64,000 nucleotides of DNA from an uncultured Aquimarina sp. (GTDB lineage Bacteria > Bacteroidota > Bacteroidia > Flavobacteriales > Flavobacteriaceae), in contig CANLCT010000010.1 in NCBI GenBank assembly GCA_947489195.1, forward strand, positions 26,249 through 90,248, read 5' to 3'. Under the pieces are notes generated by a model. It had not been told where the DNA came from, ran no database searches, and worked only from the letters and a program-made list of their open reading frames with translations. This document shows positions 16,215 to 25,682 of the stretch, piece by piece. How positions within the stretch are numbered: the stretch's first letter is position 1; each line of letters begins with the position of its first letter. A program made the position numbers and the translations under genes.

Positions 16215-17591
16215 TTAAATTCCTGAAACCAACTTTAATTGTTTGTATTTTTGCTGCATTGCAGCAATCTCTTTAGCATCTAAATTAGTCTTCCACACAT
16301 ACACATTCTTTAATTTAGACATCGCAGATAGTGCTTCAATACTAGCTACATCTGCTTGTGTGGCATACATTCGTATACTTTCTAAATTTTCTAATTCAAT
16401 AAGTGTTTTTAAACCTTTATCTGTTAATGCTTTGTTTTTAGAAATATTCAATTTTCTTAAGTTCGAAAATGAATTTAATTGTACAACATGCTCATCGGTC
16501 AATCCACTATTTTCTAGAGATAACCATAAAATATTATTCTTAATAGACATTAAAGCTTTTAATTTTTCCGCTATAGAACTTCCGTTACTCTTCCCTGATG
16601 GCAACACAACATCATAGGCAAAAGAGTCTGCTGCTAATTCCCTTATTGAAAACCCTTGTTCCTCTAATAAAGTTAATACAGCATCATCTACATTAGAAAA
16701 AGTAACCATATCACCTCCTGTATGCCCTTCTAACTTTAAAAAATTAAGGACAACATTCATCATTTCTTCTTTAGGTTCAGTGGCTACAAAATCTATATCA
16801 TAACTAGCCTTTCCTTGATTAATCCAATATTCTATAATTAATTTTTCTTCTTCAGTAAGTGGTGTTTTTCCTTTTGGAGGCATAAATAATTTATCACCCT
16901 CAGATAAATTCACACGTTTCATTAATTCACTTTTATCGGCATTACCTGAAACAATAGTTTTTCCATGCTTTCCCCCTTTCATATACATTTCGATACTTTC
17001 AAAAGAAAGTTGTCCTTTTTGCTTACTCGAATTATGACATGAAAAACACTTTGCTTTTATAATTGGATGCACTATATCTCCAAAAAACTGAGCTTGGGTA
17101 ATTTCTGTTACTTCTGGACGCTTTAAAGGGTCTACAACTTCTTCTTTAAATGGCATATAATGTGTCAAATAATCTTCGCCATGAGTCAAATTACCTCCTA
17201 AATGACCGGTTGCAGATAAGCTTCCAATCATTATCACTACAACGACTAAATATAATTTATCTTTAATAGCCTTAAATAACGACAAATCTAAACTTAGTAA
17301 ATAAGCAAAAAGAGCGATTAGAGTAGTTATAATTCCAGCCCATTTGTGATCATCTAGCGCTTCGTGATTATAGTCGCCACTTGTTGCTAACATTAAGCCA
17401 AGTGCACTTGCCCCAACTGCACTCAACGTTCCTAATAATAATGAAAATGGAACTGCTTTTTTTAATCCATTTGTTAATGAAAAGCGTTCTGTAACTTCAA
17501 TAATAGCGGCAAAAATTAAAAAACCTATGGGCAAATGCACCAGCAACGGGTGAAAACGGCCAAAGAATAATATGATATTAGATTCTTCCAT
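16215..17591 (-). CDS. DUF2231 membrane domain fused to PSCyt1 cytochrome and leucine-rich repeats
   Basis: A 458-residue inner-membrane protein. Residues 1-135 are a DUF2231-type domain with four membrane segments (HPLLVHLPIGFLIFAAIIE is the first). A planctomycete-type cytochrome c domain follows with heme motif CFSCH (Cys182, Cys185, His186), the KGQLSF segment and a distal MPPKGKTPLTEEE methionine loop. The last 150 residues are leucine-rich repeats (LSLENSGLTDEHVVQLNSFSNLRKLNIS). It is the last gene of a four-gene operon, 18 bases after its neighbour. The heme domain suggests electron transfer or redox sensing; the LRR end suggests a binding partner. The precise function is unknown. Confidence 0.85.
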   Translation of the reverse strand: MEESNIILFFGRFHPLLVHLPIGFLIFAAIIEVTERFSLTNGLKKAVPFSLLLGTLSAVGASALGLMLATSGDYNHEALDDHKWAGIITTLIALFAYLLSLDLSLFKAIKDKLYLVVVVIMIGSLSATGHLGGNLTHGEDYLTHYMPFKEEVVDPLKRPEVTEITQAQFFGDIVHPIIKAKCFSCHNSSKQKGQLSFESIEMYMKGGKHGKTIVSGNADKSELMKRVNLSEGDKLFMPPKGKTPLTEEEKLIIEYWINQGKASYDIDFVATEPKEEMMNVVLNFLKLEGHTGGDMVTFSNVDDAVLTLLEEQGFSIRELAADSFAYDVVLPSGKSNGSSIAEKLKALMSIKNNILWLSLENSGLTDEHVVQLNSFSNLRKLNISKNKALTDKGLKTLIELENLESIRMYATQADVASIEALSAMSKLKNVYVWKTNLDAKEIAAMQQKYKQLKLVSGI

Positions 17592-17609
17592 AAATTGGGA
17601 TTACTTATT

Positions 17610-18725
17610 TTAAACTCTTTCTAATTTATAAGGTGCTGAATGTCCAGCATTCCATTGACACACATATAAGTTTTTATCTTCATCAACACATACATCGTGC
17701 CCATGCCAAATAGGTTTATGCTCTAATTGATATGAAGGCAATAACTTTCCATTTTTATATTCTGGAGCTGTCCCTCCTGGGTTCGAAACCACTTTGTCTC
17801 CTTCTAAAACCGTTACAAAACCTGTATGTGCTAGCCAATCAAACTTTGTTTCTCCTTTTGGAATTGACCAACATACACCTGCATATAAATTATTATCGTC
17901 AATTACAGCCCGACAGGCATACATATTATTTAAGTGTAGCGTACGTATATATTTACCATCAAGTGTGAAAAATTTATATACATTTTCGGCTCTTGAACTA
18001 CAAATAAGTACCGGGTTATTTTTATCTCTATAATCCACAGTTACTCCATGGGCATTATGTAGGTTATAATTTTTATCTTCATTATCATGACCTCCCCATT
18101 TACGAATAAACTGACCTTTTGCATCATATTGTAAAATATAATCTTTACCATAACCATCAGCTACATAAATATCTCCGTTAGGCCCCACAGCCACTTCTGT
18201 TGGACAAAAATGATCTCCAACCTCATAAACCCCAATGGTTTGTGGATGTCCGATATCAAAAATCACTTTTCCATCAAGTGTTGTTTTACTAACTCTTCCG
18301 TTGTGTTGTAACAACTCACCCCTTCTATTCAAATACCATCCAGAATCGGTTAAATACAAAAAGTCTTCTCCGCCTTCTTTTGACAAGGTTAAACCATGAC
18401 CACCAGGGTAAGCTGTTCCCCAATAATCCAATAACTTTCCAGATTTATCAAAAATTAGTATGTTGTTTTTAGGGTTATCTCCCAGCATAATTAACCTCCC
18501 TTTACTATCCATAACCATTTCATGGCAATTCAACAAAGGAGTCCTTGCAGAACTTACTTTACCCCAATTTTTATCTAATTTGTATTTATAATCTCCATGA
18601 CCATAAATAGTATCATCATTCCTTTCTTTTTTACCTGTGATAATATTGGCTCCAAAAGTAGGTGTAGCAACTGTAGCCAATGAAGCTACAGCAGTTGTTT
18701 TTAAAAAATTTCTTCGTGTTTTCAT
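17610..18725 (-). CDS. Tat-exported NHL/six-bladed beta-propeller protein
   Basis: A 371-residue protein with a Tat signal at the start (KTRRNFLKTTAVASLATVATPTFG). The mature part is a repeat-built propeller related to NHL or peptidyl-alpha-hydroxyglycine lyase-like folds: DNILIFDKSGKLLDYWG-like blades, VGPNGDIYVADGYG, YDAKGQFIRKWGG, VDEDKNLYVCQWN. Such proteins act in the periplasm, sometimes as lyases or isomerases, sometimes only as binding scaffolds. No catalytic residue can be named with confidence. It sits 8 bases after the DUF1501 gene. Confidence 0.8.
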   Translation of the reverse strand: MKTRRNFLKTTAVASLATVATPTFGANIITGKKERNDDTIYGHGDYKYKLDKNWGKVSSARTPLLNCHEMVMDSKGRLIMLGDNPKNNILIFDKSGKLLDYWGTAYPGGHGLTLSKEGGEDFLYLTDSGWYLNRRGELLQHNGRVSKTTLDGKVIFDIGHPQTIGVYEVGDHFCPTEVAVGPNGDIYVADGYGKDYILQYDAKGQFIRKWGGHDNEDKNYNLHNAHGVTVDYRDKNNPVLICSSRAENVYKFFTLDGKYIRTLHLNNMYACRAVIDDNNLYAGVCWSIPKGETKFDWLAHTGFVTVLEGDKVVSNPGGTAPEYKNGKLLPSYQLEHKPIWHGHDVCVDEDKNLYVCQWNAGHSAPYKLERV

Positions 18726-18733
18726 CCTCCTTT

Positions 18734-20281
18734 TTAGCTTAAAATATCTTTTACAACATGTCCGTGTACATCCGTTAATCTGTAACGTCTTCCTTGGTGT
18801 TTGTAAATTAATTTTTCGTGATCTACTCCCATTAAATGTAATAGAGTAGCATGAAAATCATGTACATGCACAGGATCTTTAACTACGTTATAACTAAAAT
18901 CATCAGTTTCTCCATAAGACATTCCTGGTTTTACTCCAGCACCTGCCATCCACATTGTAAATGCACGAGGGTGATGATCTCGACCATAATCCTCTTTAGT
19001 TAATCTTCCTTGAGAGTAAGCTGTTCTTCCAAACTCACCTCCCCAAATTACCAATGTATCTTCAAGCATACCACGTTGCTTTAAATCTTGTAATAAAGCC
19101 GCTGTAGGTTGATCTGTCATTTGACATTGTCTTTTCATATTACCTGGTAAACCAATATGATGATCCCAACCACGTTGATACAACTGAACAAATTTTACTC
19201 CTTTTTCTAACAATCGACGTGCCATTAAACAATTAGCTGCATAAGTACCTGGATCACGACTTTCTTTTCCATACATTTCAAATGTTTCTTCCGATTCATC
19301 GGACATATCCGTTACCTCGGGCACCGAAGTTTGCATACGAAAAGCCATTTCATATTGTGCTATACGTGCCTTTATTTCTGGATCACCATAGGCATCATTT
19401 TGAATCTCATTTAATTGTTTTAAATAAGCCAACATTTCTGCACGATCATGGCCATCATAATTTTCAGGATTATTCAAAAATAATACTGGATCCTTTCCTG
19501 ATCTAAATTGAACTCCCTGATGCTCTGTTGGTAAAAAACCATTACCCCATAACCTAGAATACAAAGGTTGACCTCCTCCATTTTTTGATACTAACGTTAT
19601 AAAAGTAGGTAGGTTTTGATTATCTGATCCTAAACCATAACTTGTCCAAGCACCAATAGAAGGGCGACCAGCTAATTGATGGCCTGTTTGAAAAAATGTA
19701 ATGGCTGGATCATGATTAATTTGCTCTGTGTGCATTGATTTTATAAAACATATATCATCGACCATTTTAGCTGTATGAGGCATTAATTCGCTCACCCATG
19801 CACGACTTTCTCCATACTGCTTAAACTTAAATTTCGAAGGTGCTATTGGCAATGATGATTGCGAAGAACTCATTCCTGTTAAACGCTGTCCTTTTCGTAC
19901 AGAAGGTGGTAAATCTTGACCAAACATGTCTGTTAATTTGGGCTTATAATCATAAGTCTCAAATTGCGAGGGCCCACCACTTTGAAACAAATACACTACC
20001 CTTTTAGCTTTTGGTAGAAAATGTGGTAAACCAGGGATTCCGTTTGGACCCGAAATTGGATTGGCATTGGGGTCACCAATTGGCTTTCCGGGTCCTTTAA
20101 CAGTACCACTATTTCCAGCTAATAATCTATCTGCTCCCATAAGAGAACCTAAAGCCATTGCTCCAAGTCCCATTGAAGTTTTAGTTAAAAACTGTCTTCT
20201 ATCTATATTTGCTTCTATTTTTTTAAAATCATGTACGTTTGATCTTAATATATCATGATCATGGTGATGGTGTCCGCTCAT
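18734..20281 (-). CDS. Tat-exported DUF1501 protein (alkaline-phosphatase-like fold)
   Basis: A 515-residue member of DUF1501, a group abundant in planctomycetes and related to sulfatases/alkaline phosphatases. A His-rich start ([11 protein letters not shown]) is followed by a Tat signal with twin Arg at 28-29 ([21 protein letters not shown]). Family blocks: [66 protein letters not shown]. It is separated by 5 bases from the upstream DUF1549/DUF1553 gene, with which it nearly always travels. The substrate is unknown; an anion-cleaving or sugar-related role is a guess. Confidence 0.9.
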   Translation of the reverse strand: MSGHHHHDHDILRSNVHDFKKIEANIDRRQFLTKTSMGLGAMALGSLMGADRLLAGNSGTVKGPGKPIGDPNANPISGPNGIPGLPHFLPKAKRVVYLFQSGGPSQFETYDYKPKLTDMFGQDLPPSVRKGQRLTGMSSSQSSLPIAPSKFKFKQYGESRAWVSELMPHTAKMVDDICFIKSMHTEQINHDPAITFFQTGHQLAGRPSIGAWTSYGLGSDNQNLPTFITLVSKNGGGQPLYSRLWGNGFLPTEHQGVQFRSGKDPVLFLNNPENYDGHDRAEMLAYLKQLNEIQNDAYGDPEIKARIAQYEMAFRMQTSVPEVTDMSDESEETFEMYGKESRDPGTYAANCLMARRLLEKGVKFVQLYQRGWDHHIGLPGNMKRQCQMTDQPTAALLQDLKQRGMLEDTLVIWGGEFGRTAYSQGRLTKEDYGRDHHPRAFTMWMAGAGVKPGMSYGETDDFSYNVVKDPVHVHDFHATLLHLMGVDHEKLIYKHQGRRYRLTDVHGHVVKDILS

Positions 20282-20286
20282 AATTT

Positions 20287-23200
20287 CTATCTTTTTGTTA
20301 TTGTTACATCCCCGTTTAAAATTACACTTGCTACAATGGCATTAGAAGCCAGCAAATTTGCATCTAAACTTTCTTTAATTTTATAGGCTCCAGCTTCAAG
20401 CCAACCTTTAGCTTTTTCAGGGTTTGCTTTAAATCTCTCATATTCTTTAGCTTGTAATTCTGCTAAAACTTTTAATTCTTTTTCTTTCGGATTTCTTCCC
20501 GTAAAACGGACATAAGCCATTTTAATTCCCTCAATTGAATCACTCATTTCTGTCATACGCTCGCCCATTACTTTTGCTGCTTCCAAATATGTTGGATCAT
20601 TTAATAATACTAAAGCTTGCAATGGAGTATTTGTTTTTTGTCTTTTTACAGTACAAACACTTCTTTCGGGTTGATCAAAGGTGGCCAATGTTGGGTTGGG
20701 TACTGTTCTTCTCCAATAGGTATAAAAACTTCTTCTGTAAAGGTCATCTCCTTCATCTTCTTCATAAGTCCCCGATGTCATTGCATACAAACCTTTTGGT
20801 TGATAAGGCTTAACACTTTTTCCTCCAACTTTTTTATTTAATAAACCTGCAGCTAATAAAGCATTATCTCGCATCATTTCACTTGTTAAACGTGTACTTG
20901 GGCCTCTTGCTAACCAAATATTTTCACTATCCACATCTCTTAACTCTTTAGGGGTATAAGAACTTTGCTTGTAGGTTGCAGAACTTACTATTAATTTTTG
21001 AAGTGCCTTGACGTCCCAACCTGATTCAACAAATGTAAGTGCCAACCAATCTAAAAGTTCGGGATGCGAAGGTAAATCACCTTGATTCCCAAAATCTGCT
21101 GTAGATTTTACAATACCTCTTCCAAAGTAGTTTTGCCAGTACCTATTAACCGCTACACGAGCTGTTAAAGGGTGTTCCTCCAGCGTAAGCCATTCTGCTA
21201 AACCTAATCTATTTTTTGGTAAACCTTCAGGCATTTCCAATACACTTTTAGGAGTGTTTGGGTAAACTTGATCTCCGTATGCATCATATACTCCTCGCTC
21301 TAACACAAATGCATCTCTAGGCTTATCCATTTCTTTCATTATCATAACTTCTTGCACCTTTTCAACAGAATCAACATAGGTACTTCTTATTTCTGCTAAA
21401 CCTTTAAATGCTTCTTTAAATGGTTTTGATACATTAGTTAAATAAAAATCTTTAAGTAATGATTTTTGAGCTGAAGTTAAATCTTCAACTTTAGTAGCGG
21501 CAATTTCTTTTACCTCTTCAGCTTTCGCTAGATTCATTACTTCAATAGCACTTAATTTTCTATGATATACTTCTATATCATCATATTTGGCATCTTTAGT
21601 ACCTACGCCTCTCCACCGTGCTCCAATTTGTAAATTTGGTTCTACAGGTCCATTATATATTTCATCGGTCAGATTATGAAAAATAATATCCTTAGTTAAG
21701 TTATCAATTTCAACTTCCGTTTCTATTTCTTTACCATTCATATAAATCTTCCCTCCTGCCGCAGAGCTGGAACCATCATAGGTAACCATAAGGTGCACCC
21801 ATTGATCTCTTGGCACATCAACTTTTGTATGCTCAATAATCGCATTTTCGGGCCATGTGTGCGCTAACATCCACTCTAACTTATTATCTTTTAAGTATAG
21901 GTGATACCCTTTAAAACTATGTAATCGAGATCCTTTATTTTTATGAAAAATTACTCCTTCCTTTAATTCTTCAGGAATGTTTACCCATAAACCAATACTA
22001 AATGAATGGTCTCTTTTAAAAATCCCTACTCCTTTTAGATCTAACCAGGCATCCCCATTCATTTTTAGCGCACGTCCGTTATGCCCTTGTACAAAGTTTA
22101 GCTTTTCTTTATTAGAAAATTCCAAGCGATGCTCCACCTTTAATGAAGGATTTAAACTATTTTTTATTGGACTACTATTTAATGTATAATGTGCTGTTTT
22201 TTTATCTGAAGACACTCTTTTGATTACATTTTTATAAGTACCCGTTTGTAACCATTTTTCAAATCCAACTTTTTCTTCGGTTGCTACTTTAGCCAACAAA
22301 TTTTCTTTTTGTTTAATTTTACTATCCGTTTCCTTTAAAAAAGATGCTTGTTTTTCTGTAGGTATCATCATTGTAGGTACTGGTAAGCTATTATCCCACG
22401 AAATTTGACCTGTTTCATTTATATTATTAAAGAAACTATATAATTGAAAAAATTCTTTTTGAGAAATTGGATCGTATTTGTGATCATGACATTTAGCACA
22501 AGCAACAGTAAGTCCCATAAATGCCTCTCCTACTAACGAAGCTCTATCTGACACATACTCAGATCTAAACTCTTCATCAACAATTCCACCTTCCATATTT
22601 TGAGGGTGTAATCTATTAAACCCTGTAGCTAAAATTTGTTCCTTTGTAGGATCTGGCAACAAATCACCCGCCAATTGCCATTTAATAAATTCATCATAAG
22701 GCATATTTTCATTAAATGCTTTAATAACCCAGTCTCTCCAAGGACTCATATCCCTAAAACGATCTACTTGGTAACCGTAAGTATCCGAATAACGAGACAA
22801 ATCCATCCAATCTGTCGCAATTTTTTCGGCATAGTGAATCGAATTTAGCAATCGATCAACTTGTTTACCATATGCATCAGCTGAAGTGTCCGCTAAAAAA
22901 GCTTTAATTTCTTCGGGTGTAGGCGGTAATCCTGTTAGGTCTAAAGACAATCTTCTTAACAATAACTCTTTTTCGGCCTCTTTAGATGGAGTTAATTTTT
23001 TCTCTTCTAAAGTTTTTACAATAAAATTATCTATTGGATTATTGACAAAATCTTTGTTTTTCCCTTTTACCTTAGGAATATCAAATTTTTGTGGTTTAAT
23101 AAATGCCCAATGTGGCTTATACTCCGCTCCGTCATTAACCCACTTAACTAAAACTGCTTTTTCATAATTAGATAAAGGCACATTAAATTCGGGAGTTGGC

Positions 23201-23544
23201 ATGATCTGCGTAGGATCTGTCGATAATATACGCCTTATTGCTTCTGATGATTCAATATCACCTGGTACAATAGCATATTTACCAGGAGTCTCTGGCAGCT
23301 CGCCATAAGCAACTTCTTCAACATCCAATTGTAAACCAGCTTTTTGCTTTGCCTTATCTGGTCCATGACAGGCATAACATTTGTCTGAAAGTATAGGCTT
23401 TACATGTATATTAAAGTCTAATTTTTCTGGAAGTGATTCATAATCTTCGGCTATACTATCTGGTATATTAGGACCACACGATATTTGTAATGCTACGCTA
23501 ATAATACCTAAATAAAAACCGCTATTTCTTAAAAATTTTCTCAT
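20287..23544 (-). CDS. PSCyt1-DUF1549-LamG-DUF1553 lipoprotein
   Basis: About 1085 residues from ATG 23544 (MRKFLRNSG). Lipobox ending at Cys23 (LQISCG). Domains in order: planctomycete cytochrome C (heme motif CYACH at 56-60), DUF1549/PSCyt2 at about 150-360 ([47 protein letters not shown] with a second CxxCH), a LamG-like concanavalin fold in the middle ([11 protein letters not shown] ... [12 protein letters not shown]), and DUF1553/PSD1 at the end ([38 protein letters not shown]). It heads the operon and is divergent from a TPR-HTH regulator. Two heme sites and a carbohydrate-binding-type module suggest oxidative action on a polymer, but the activity is not established. Confidence 0.9.
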   Translation of the reverse strand: MRKFLRNSGFYLGIISVALQISCGPNIPDSIAEDYESLPEKLDFNIHVKPILSDKCYACHGPDKAKQKAGLQLDVEEVAYGELPETPGKYAIVPGDIESSEAIRRILSTDPTQIMPTPEFNVPLSNYEKAVLVKWVNDGAEYKPHWAFIKPQKFDIPKVKGKNKDFVNNPIDNFIVKTLEEKKLTPSKEAEKELLLRRLSLDLTGLPPTPEEIKAFLADTSADAYGKQVDRLLNSIHYAEKIATDWMDLSRYSDTYGYQVDRFRDMSPWRDWVIKAFNENMPYDEFIKWQLAGDLLPDPTKEQILATGFNRLHPQNMEGGIVDEEFRSEYVSDRASLVGEAFMGLTVACAKCHDHKYDPISQKEFFQLYSFFNNINETGQISWDNSLPVPTMMIPTEKQASFLKETDSKIKQKENLLAKVATEEKVGFEKWLQTGTYKNVIKRVSSDKKTAHYTLNSSPIKNSLNPSLKVEHRLEFSNKEKLNFVQGHNGRALKMNGDAWLDLKGVGIFKRDHSFSIGLWVNIPEELKEGVIFHKNKGSRLHSFKGYHLYLKDNKLEWMLAHTWPENAIIEHTKVDVPRDQWVHLMVTYDGSSSAAGGKIYMNGKEIETEVEIDNLTKDIIFHNLTDEIYNGPVEPNLQIGARWRGVGTKDAKYDDIEVYHRKLSAIEVMNLAKAEEVKEIAATKVEDLTSAQKSLLKDFYLTNVSKPFKEAFKGLAEIRSTYVDSVEKVQEVMIMKEMDKPRDAFVLERGVYDAYGDQVYPNTPKSVLEMPEGLPKNRLGLAEWLTLEEHPLTARVAVNRYWQNYFGRGIVKSTADFGNQGDLPSHPELLDWLALTFVESGWDVKALQKLIVSSATYKQSSYTPKELRDVDSENIWLARGPSTRLTSEMMRDNALLAAGLLNKKVGGKSVKPYQPKGLYAMTSGTYEEDEGDDLYRRSFYTYWRRTVPNPTLATFDQPERSVCTVKRQKTNTPLQALVLLNDPTYLEAAKVMGERMTEMSDSIEGIKMAYVRFTGRNPKEKELKVLAELQAKEYERFKANPEKAKGWLEAGAYKIKESLDANLLASNAIVASVILNGDVTITKR

Positions 23545-23630
23545 ATCTAAATAACAAATACAATAGAATGAATTAAACACTTTATCGTTTTCGTAAAAAT
23601 AGATGATTATTAACTATTATTCCTGAAATC

Positions 23631-23674
23631 TATATAGACTGTATATAGACTGCACATGAATTATATATAGATTA
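23631..23674. promoter_or_regulatory. Phased triple direct repeat between divergent regulator and operon
   Basis: TATATAGACTG at 23631-23641 and 23642-23652 and TATATAGATTA at 23664-23674. The starts are 11 and 22 bases apart, about one and two helical turns, so the three copies lie on the same face of the DNA. The position between the operon and its divergent HTH regulator makes it a good operator candidate. Confidence 0.6.
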
Positions 23675-23737
23675 TAAAATAAAAGTTATTATAAAAGCAT
23701 TGTATTTACTATGTTTGCAGCACAAAATGAAATAACA

Positions 23738-25360
23738 ATGTGTTTTTTTAGTAGATTTTTAATCTTATCAACAATTTTTTTTTTAAGCACTAATGTCTAT
23801 ATCCTAAATGCTCAAAAAAAGCATATTTCTGATATTTCATTTCCTGAAAAAAAAGAACACGTAGCTCGCCTAACAAAAAATGATAGTTCATATATTGAAT
23901 GGGAAGAAAAATTGACCAAACACATTTCAAATAATGATACTATTGCTCAAATTAAAGTACTAAACAAACTAGGTGATTTGTATTGCAATCGTATTAATTA
24001 TGAAAAATCCTATGACAGCTATTGGCAAGCTTTATTATTAGCCGAAAAAACAAACAACATGGCTACTATGGCTAAAAGCTACAACGGAATTGGTATTTTG
24101 TATAGCCTATATAATCGAAGAGATGAAGCTCTCAAATATTATTTAAAATCTTTAGAGATTAACAAAAAGCTTGTTAAAAAAAAGGAATTAAAGGCTAATG
24201 CTTTAATAAAAAATTACCTCCCATTAGCAACACATTATTTTTATGAAAATGATCCAGATACAATGCAAAGTTATTTGGAAATGGCTGAGTCTATAGTTAG
24301 TGCCGATAATCCTTTCATAAATTATTTAAAAGCTCATTATGGATATTTATCATTGTTAAAAAAAGAGTATAAAAATGCCCTTGAACAATTATTACCTCAT
24401 GAAAATTACCTTTTAAAAGAAAATCCAAGTTATTTAGTGGTTTTATATGCAATGATCGGCGATTGTTATTTTAGTTTAAAGAAGTATGAAAAAGCCATTT
24501 TTTATTATGAAAAATCAAATGCCATAGGATACCAATATAAAAATCATCTTAATTTTTTACCTGATACTTATGAAAAAATTTCTGAAGTATACCGTAGAAT
24601 TGATGATGAATCCAAAGCTTTAAAAAATTTATTGACATCGCATGAAATTAATCAATATCTGTATAGTAGTCGGAGCCCTAATAACCAATATTTATTAGAA
24701 ATTAAAGATCAATTTATGTTAGAAAAAGAGCGGTTAGACAAACTAGCTGCTGACCAAAAATTAGAACAATTACTACATACAGAATCACTTTGGAGGTTAC
24801 GTTATATTATAATGCTTATAAGTGCTGTTTTTTTAGTTGCTCTAAGTATTTGGATATATCGTTACACCACTAACAAACATAGAAGTGAAAAGAAAATGTT
24901 GATACAAAAAAAGGAATTGGAAACTAAAAAATCTGAAGAAATTCTTGAGATAAAAAACAAAGAACTTACCGAATCCACACTGCGCCTAATGGCTAAAGAT
25001 GAATTACTAAATGATGTAAAAACTAATTTAAAAGAGATTAGCGAAAACCCAAATGCTAGTAGTATAAAAAAACTAATAAAAACTATTACCATCAACTCTA
25101 AAGAAAATTGGTCTGAGTTTGAAAGCAGATTTACTATGGTCAATCAGGGTTTTTATAGTCGATTAAAAAAGAAATATCCTAACTTAAGTCAATATGATTT
25201 AAAAGTATGTGCTTTGATAAAACTTGGCTTTTCGGGTAAAGAAATGTCAAAAGTTATGGGTATTTCATATGAAAGCGCCAATACTTCTCGCTATAGACTT
25301 AGAAAAAAAATCAATTTAGATAAGAATGTAAATCTGGTTGAATTTATTAATGACATTTAA
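23738..25360 (+). CDS. Membrane-anchored TPR-HTH transcriptional regulator
   Basis: About 540 residues from ATG 23738 (MCFFSRFLI; an in-frame ATG at 23711 would precede the signal segment). A signal sequence is followed by tetratricopeptide repeats at about 40-330 (AKSYNGIGILYSLYNRRDEALKYY and similar), one transmembrane segment near 355 (YIIMLISAVFLVALSIWIY), a coiled coil, and a C-terminal LuxR-like helix-turn-helix (LSQYDLKVCALIKLGFSGKEMSKVMGISYESANTSRYRLRKK). Such proteins sense from the periplasm and bind DNA from the membrane, and in Bacteroidota often control nearby polysaccharide or stress genes. It is divergent from the PSCyt1 operon, its likely target. Confidence 0.88.
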   Translation: MCFFSRFLILSTIFFLSTNVYILNAQKKHISDISFPEKKEHVARLTKNDSSYIEWEEKLTKHISNNDTIAQIKVLNKLGDLYCNRINYEKSYDSYWQALLLAEKTNNMATMAKSYNGIGILYSLYNRRDEALKYYLKSLEINKKLVKKKELKANALIKNYLPLATHYFYENDPDTMQSYLEMAESIVSADNPFINYLKAHYGYLSLLKKEYKNALEQLLPHENYLLKENPSYLVVLYAMIGDCYFSLKKYEKAIFYYEKSNAIGYQYKNHLNFLPDTYEKISEVYRRIDDESKALKNLLTSHEINQYLYSSRSPNNQYLLEIKDQFMLEKERLDKLAADQKLEQLLHTESLWRLRYIIMLISAVFLVALSIWIYRYTTNKHRSEKKMLIQKKELETKKSEEILEIKNKELTESTLRLMAKDELLNDVKTNLKEISENPNASSIKKLIKTITINSKENWSEFESRFTMVNQGFYSRLKKKYPNLSQYDLKVCALIKLGFSGKEMSKVMGISYESANTSRYRLRKKINLDKNVNLVEFINDI

Positions 25361-25682
25361 CAATCACTTATATACAACAAGTAATATCCTCAATTTTGAT
25401 TTACACAAAACTTTGGATACTACCTTAATAAATATATAATGCTCCTTATAAAACTAGTTAACGTGAGTTCTATATAGTTTTATCCAACTACCAAAATTGT
25501 AAATTCGAATGGTTTTCGATAGAAAATTGTATCCGAGAAAGACAATTTTGATAAAAAAAGAGGATTCCCGATATAAAATCCTTACAGAATTTCATGCTAA
25601 TTTACATCTTTTTCTTATATAGAACTCACGCTATTTGCTTAATAGTGATCTCTAAAATTCATCTTTTAATCTCAAGAAAAAC
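25361..25682. other. Convergent intergenic region
   Basis: 322 bases between two 3' ends, without an ORF. It is mostly occupied by the inverted-repeat element at 25459-25633. Inside it, CAAAATTGT (near 25492) and ACAATTTTG (near 25542) form a further small dyad. Confidence 0.5.
25459..25633. mobile_element. MITE-like element with 18-bp terminal inverted repeats
   Basis: TAACGTGAGTTCTATATA (25459-25476) and the reverse complement of 25616-25633 differ at one position; 15 of the 18 bases (CGTGAGTTCTATATA) match without a break. The ends begin and finish with TA, as a TA target duplication would. About 140 bases lie between and encode nothing. The placement between convergent genes argues against a promoter role. 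An alternative is a large terminator-type structure, but no T-run follows. Confidence 0.5.
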
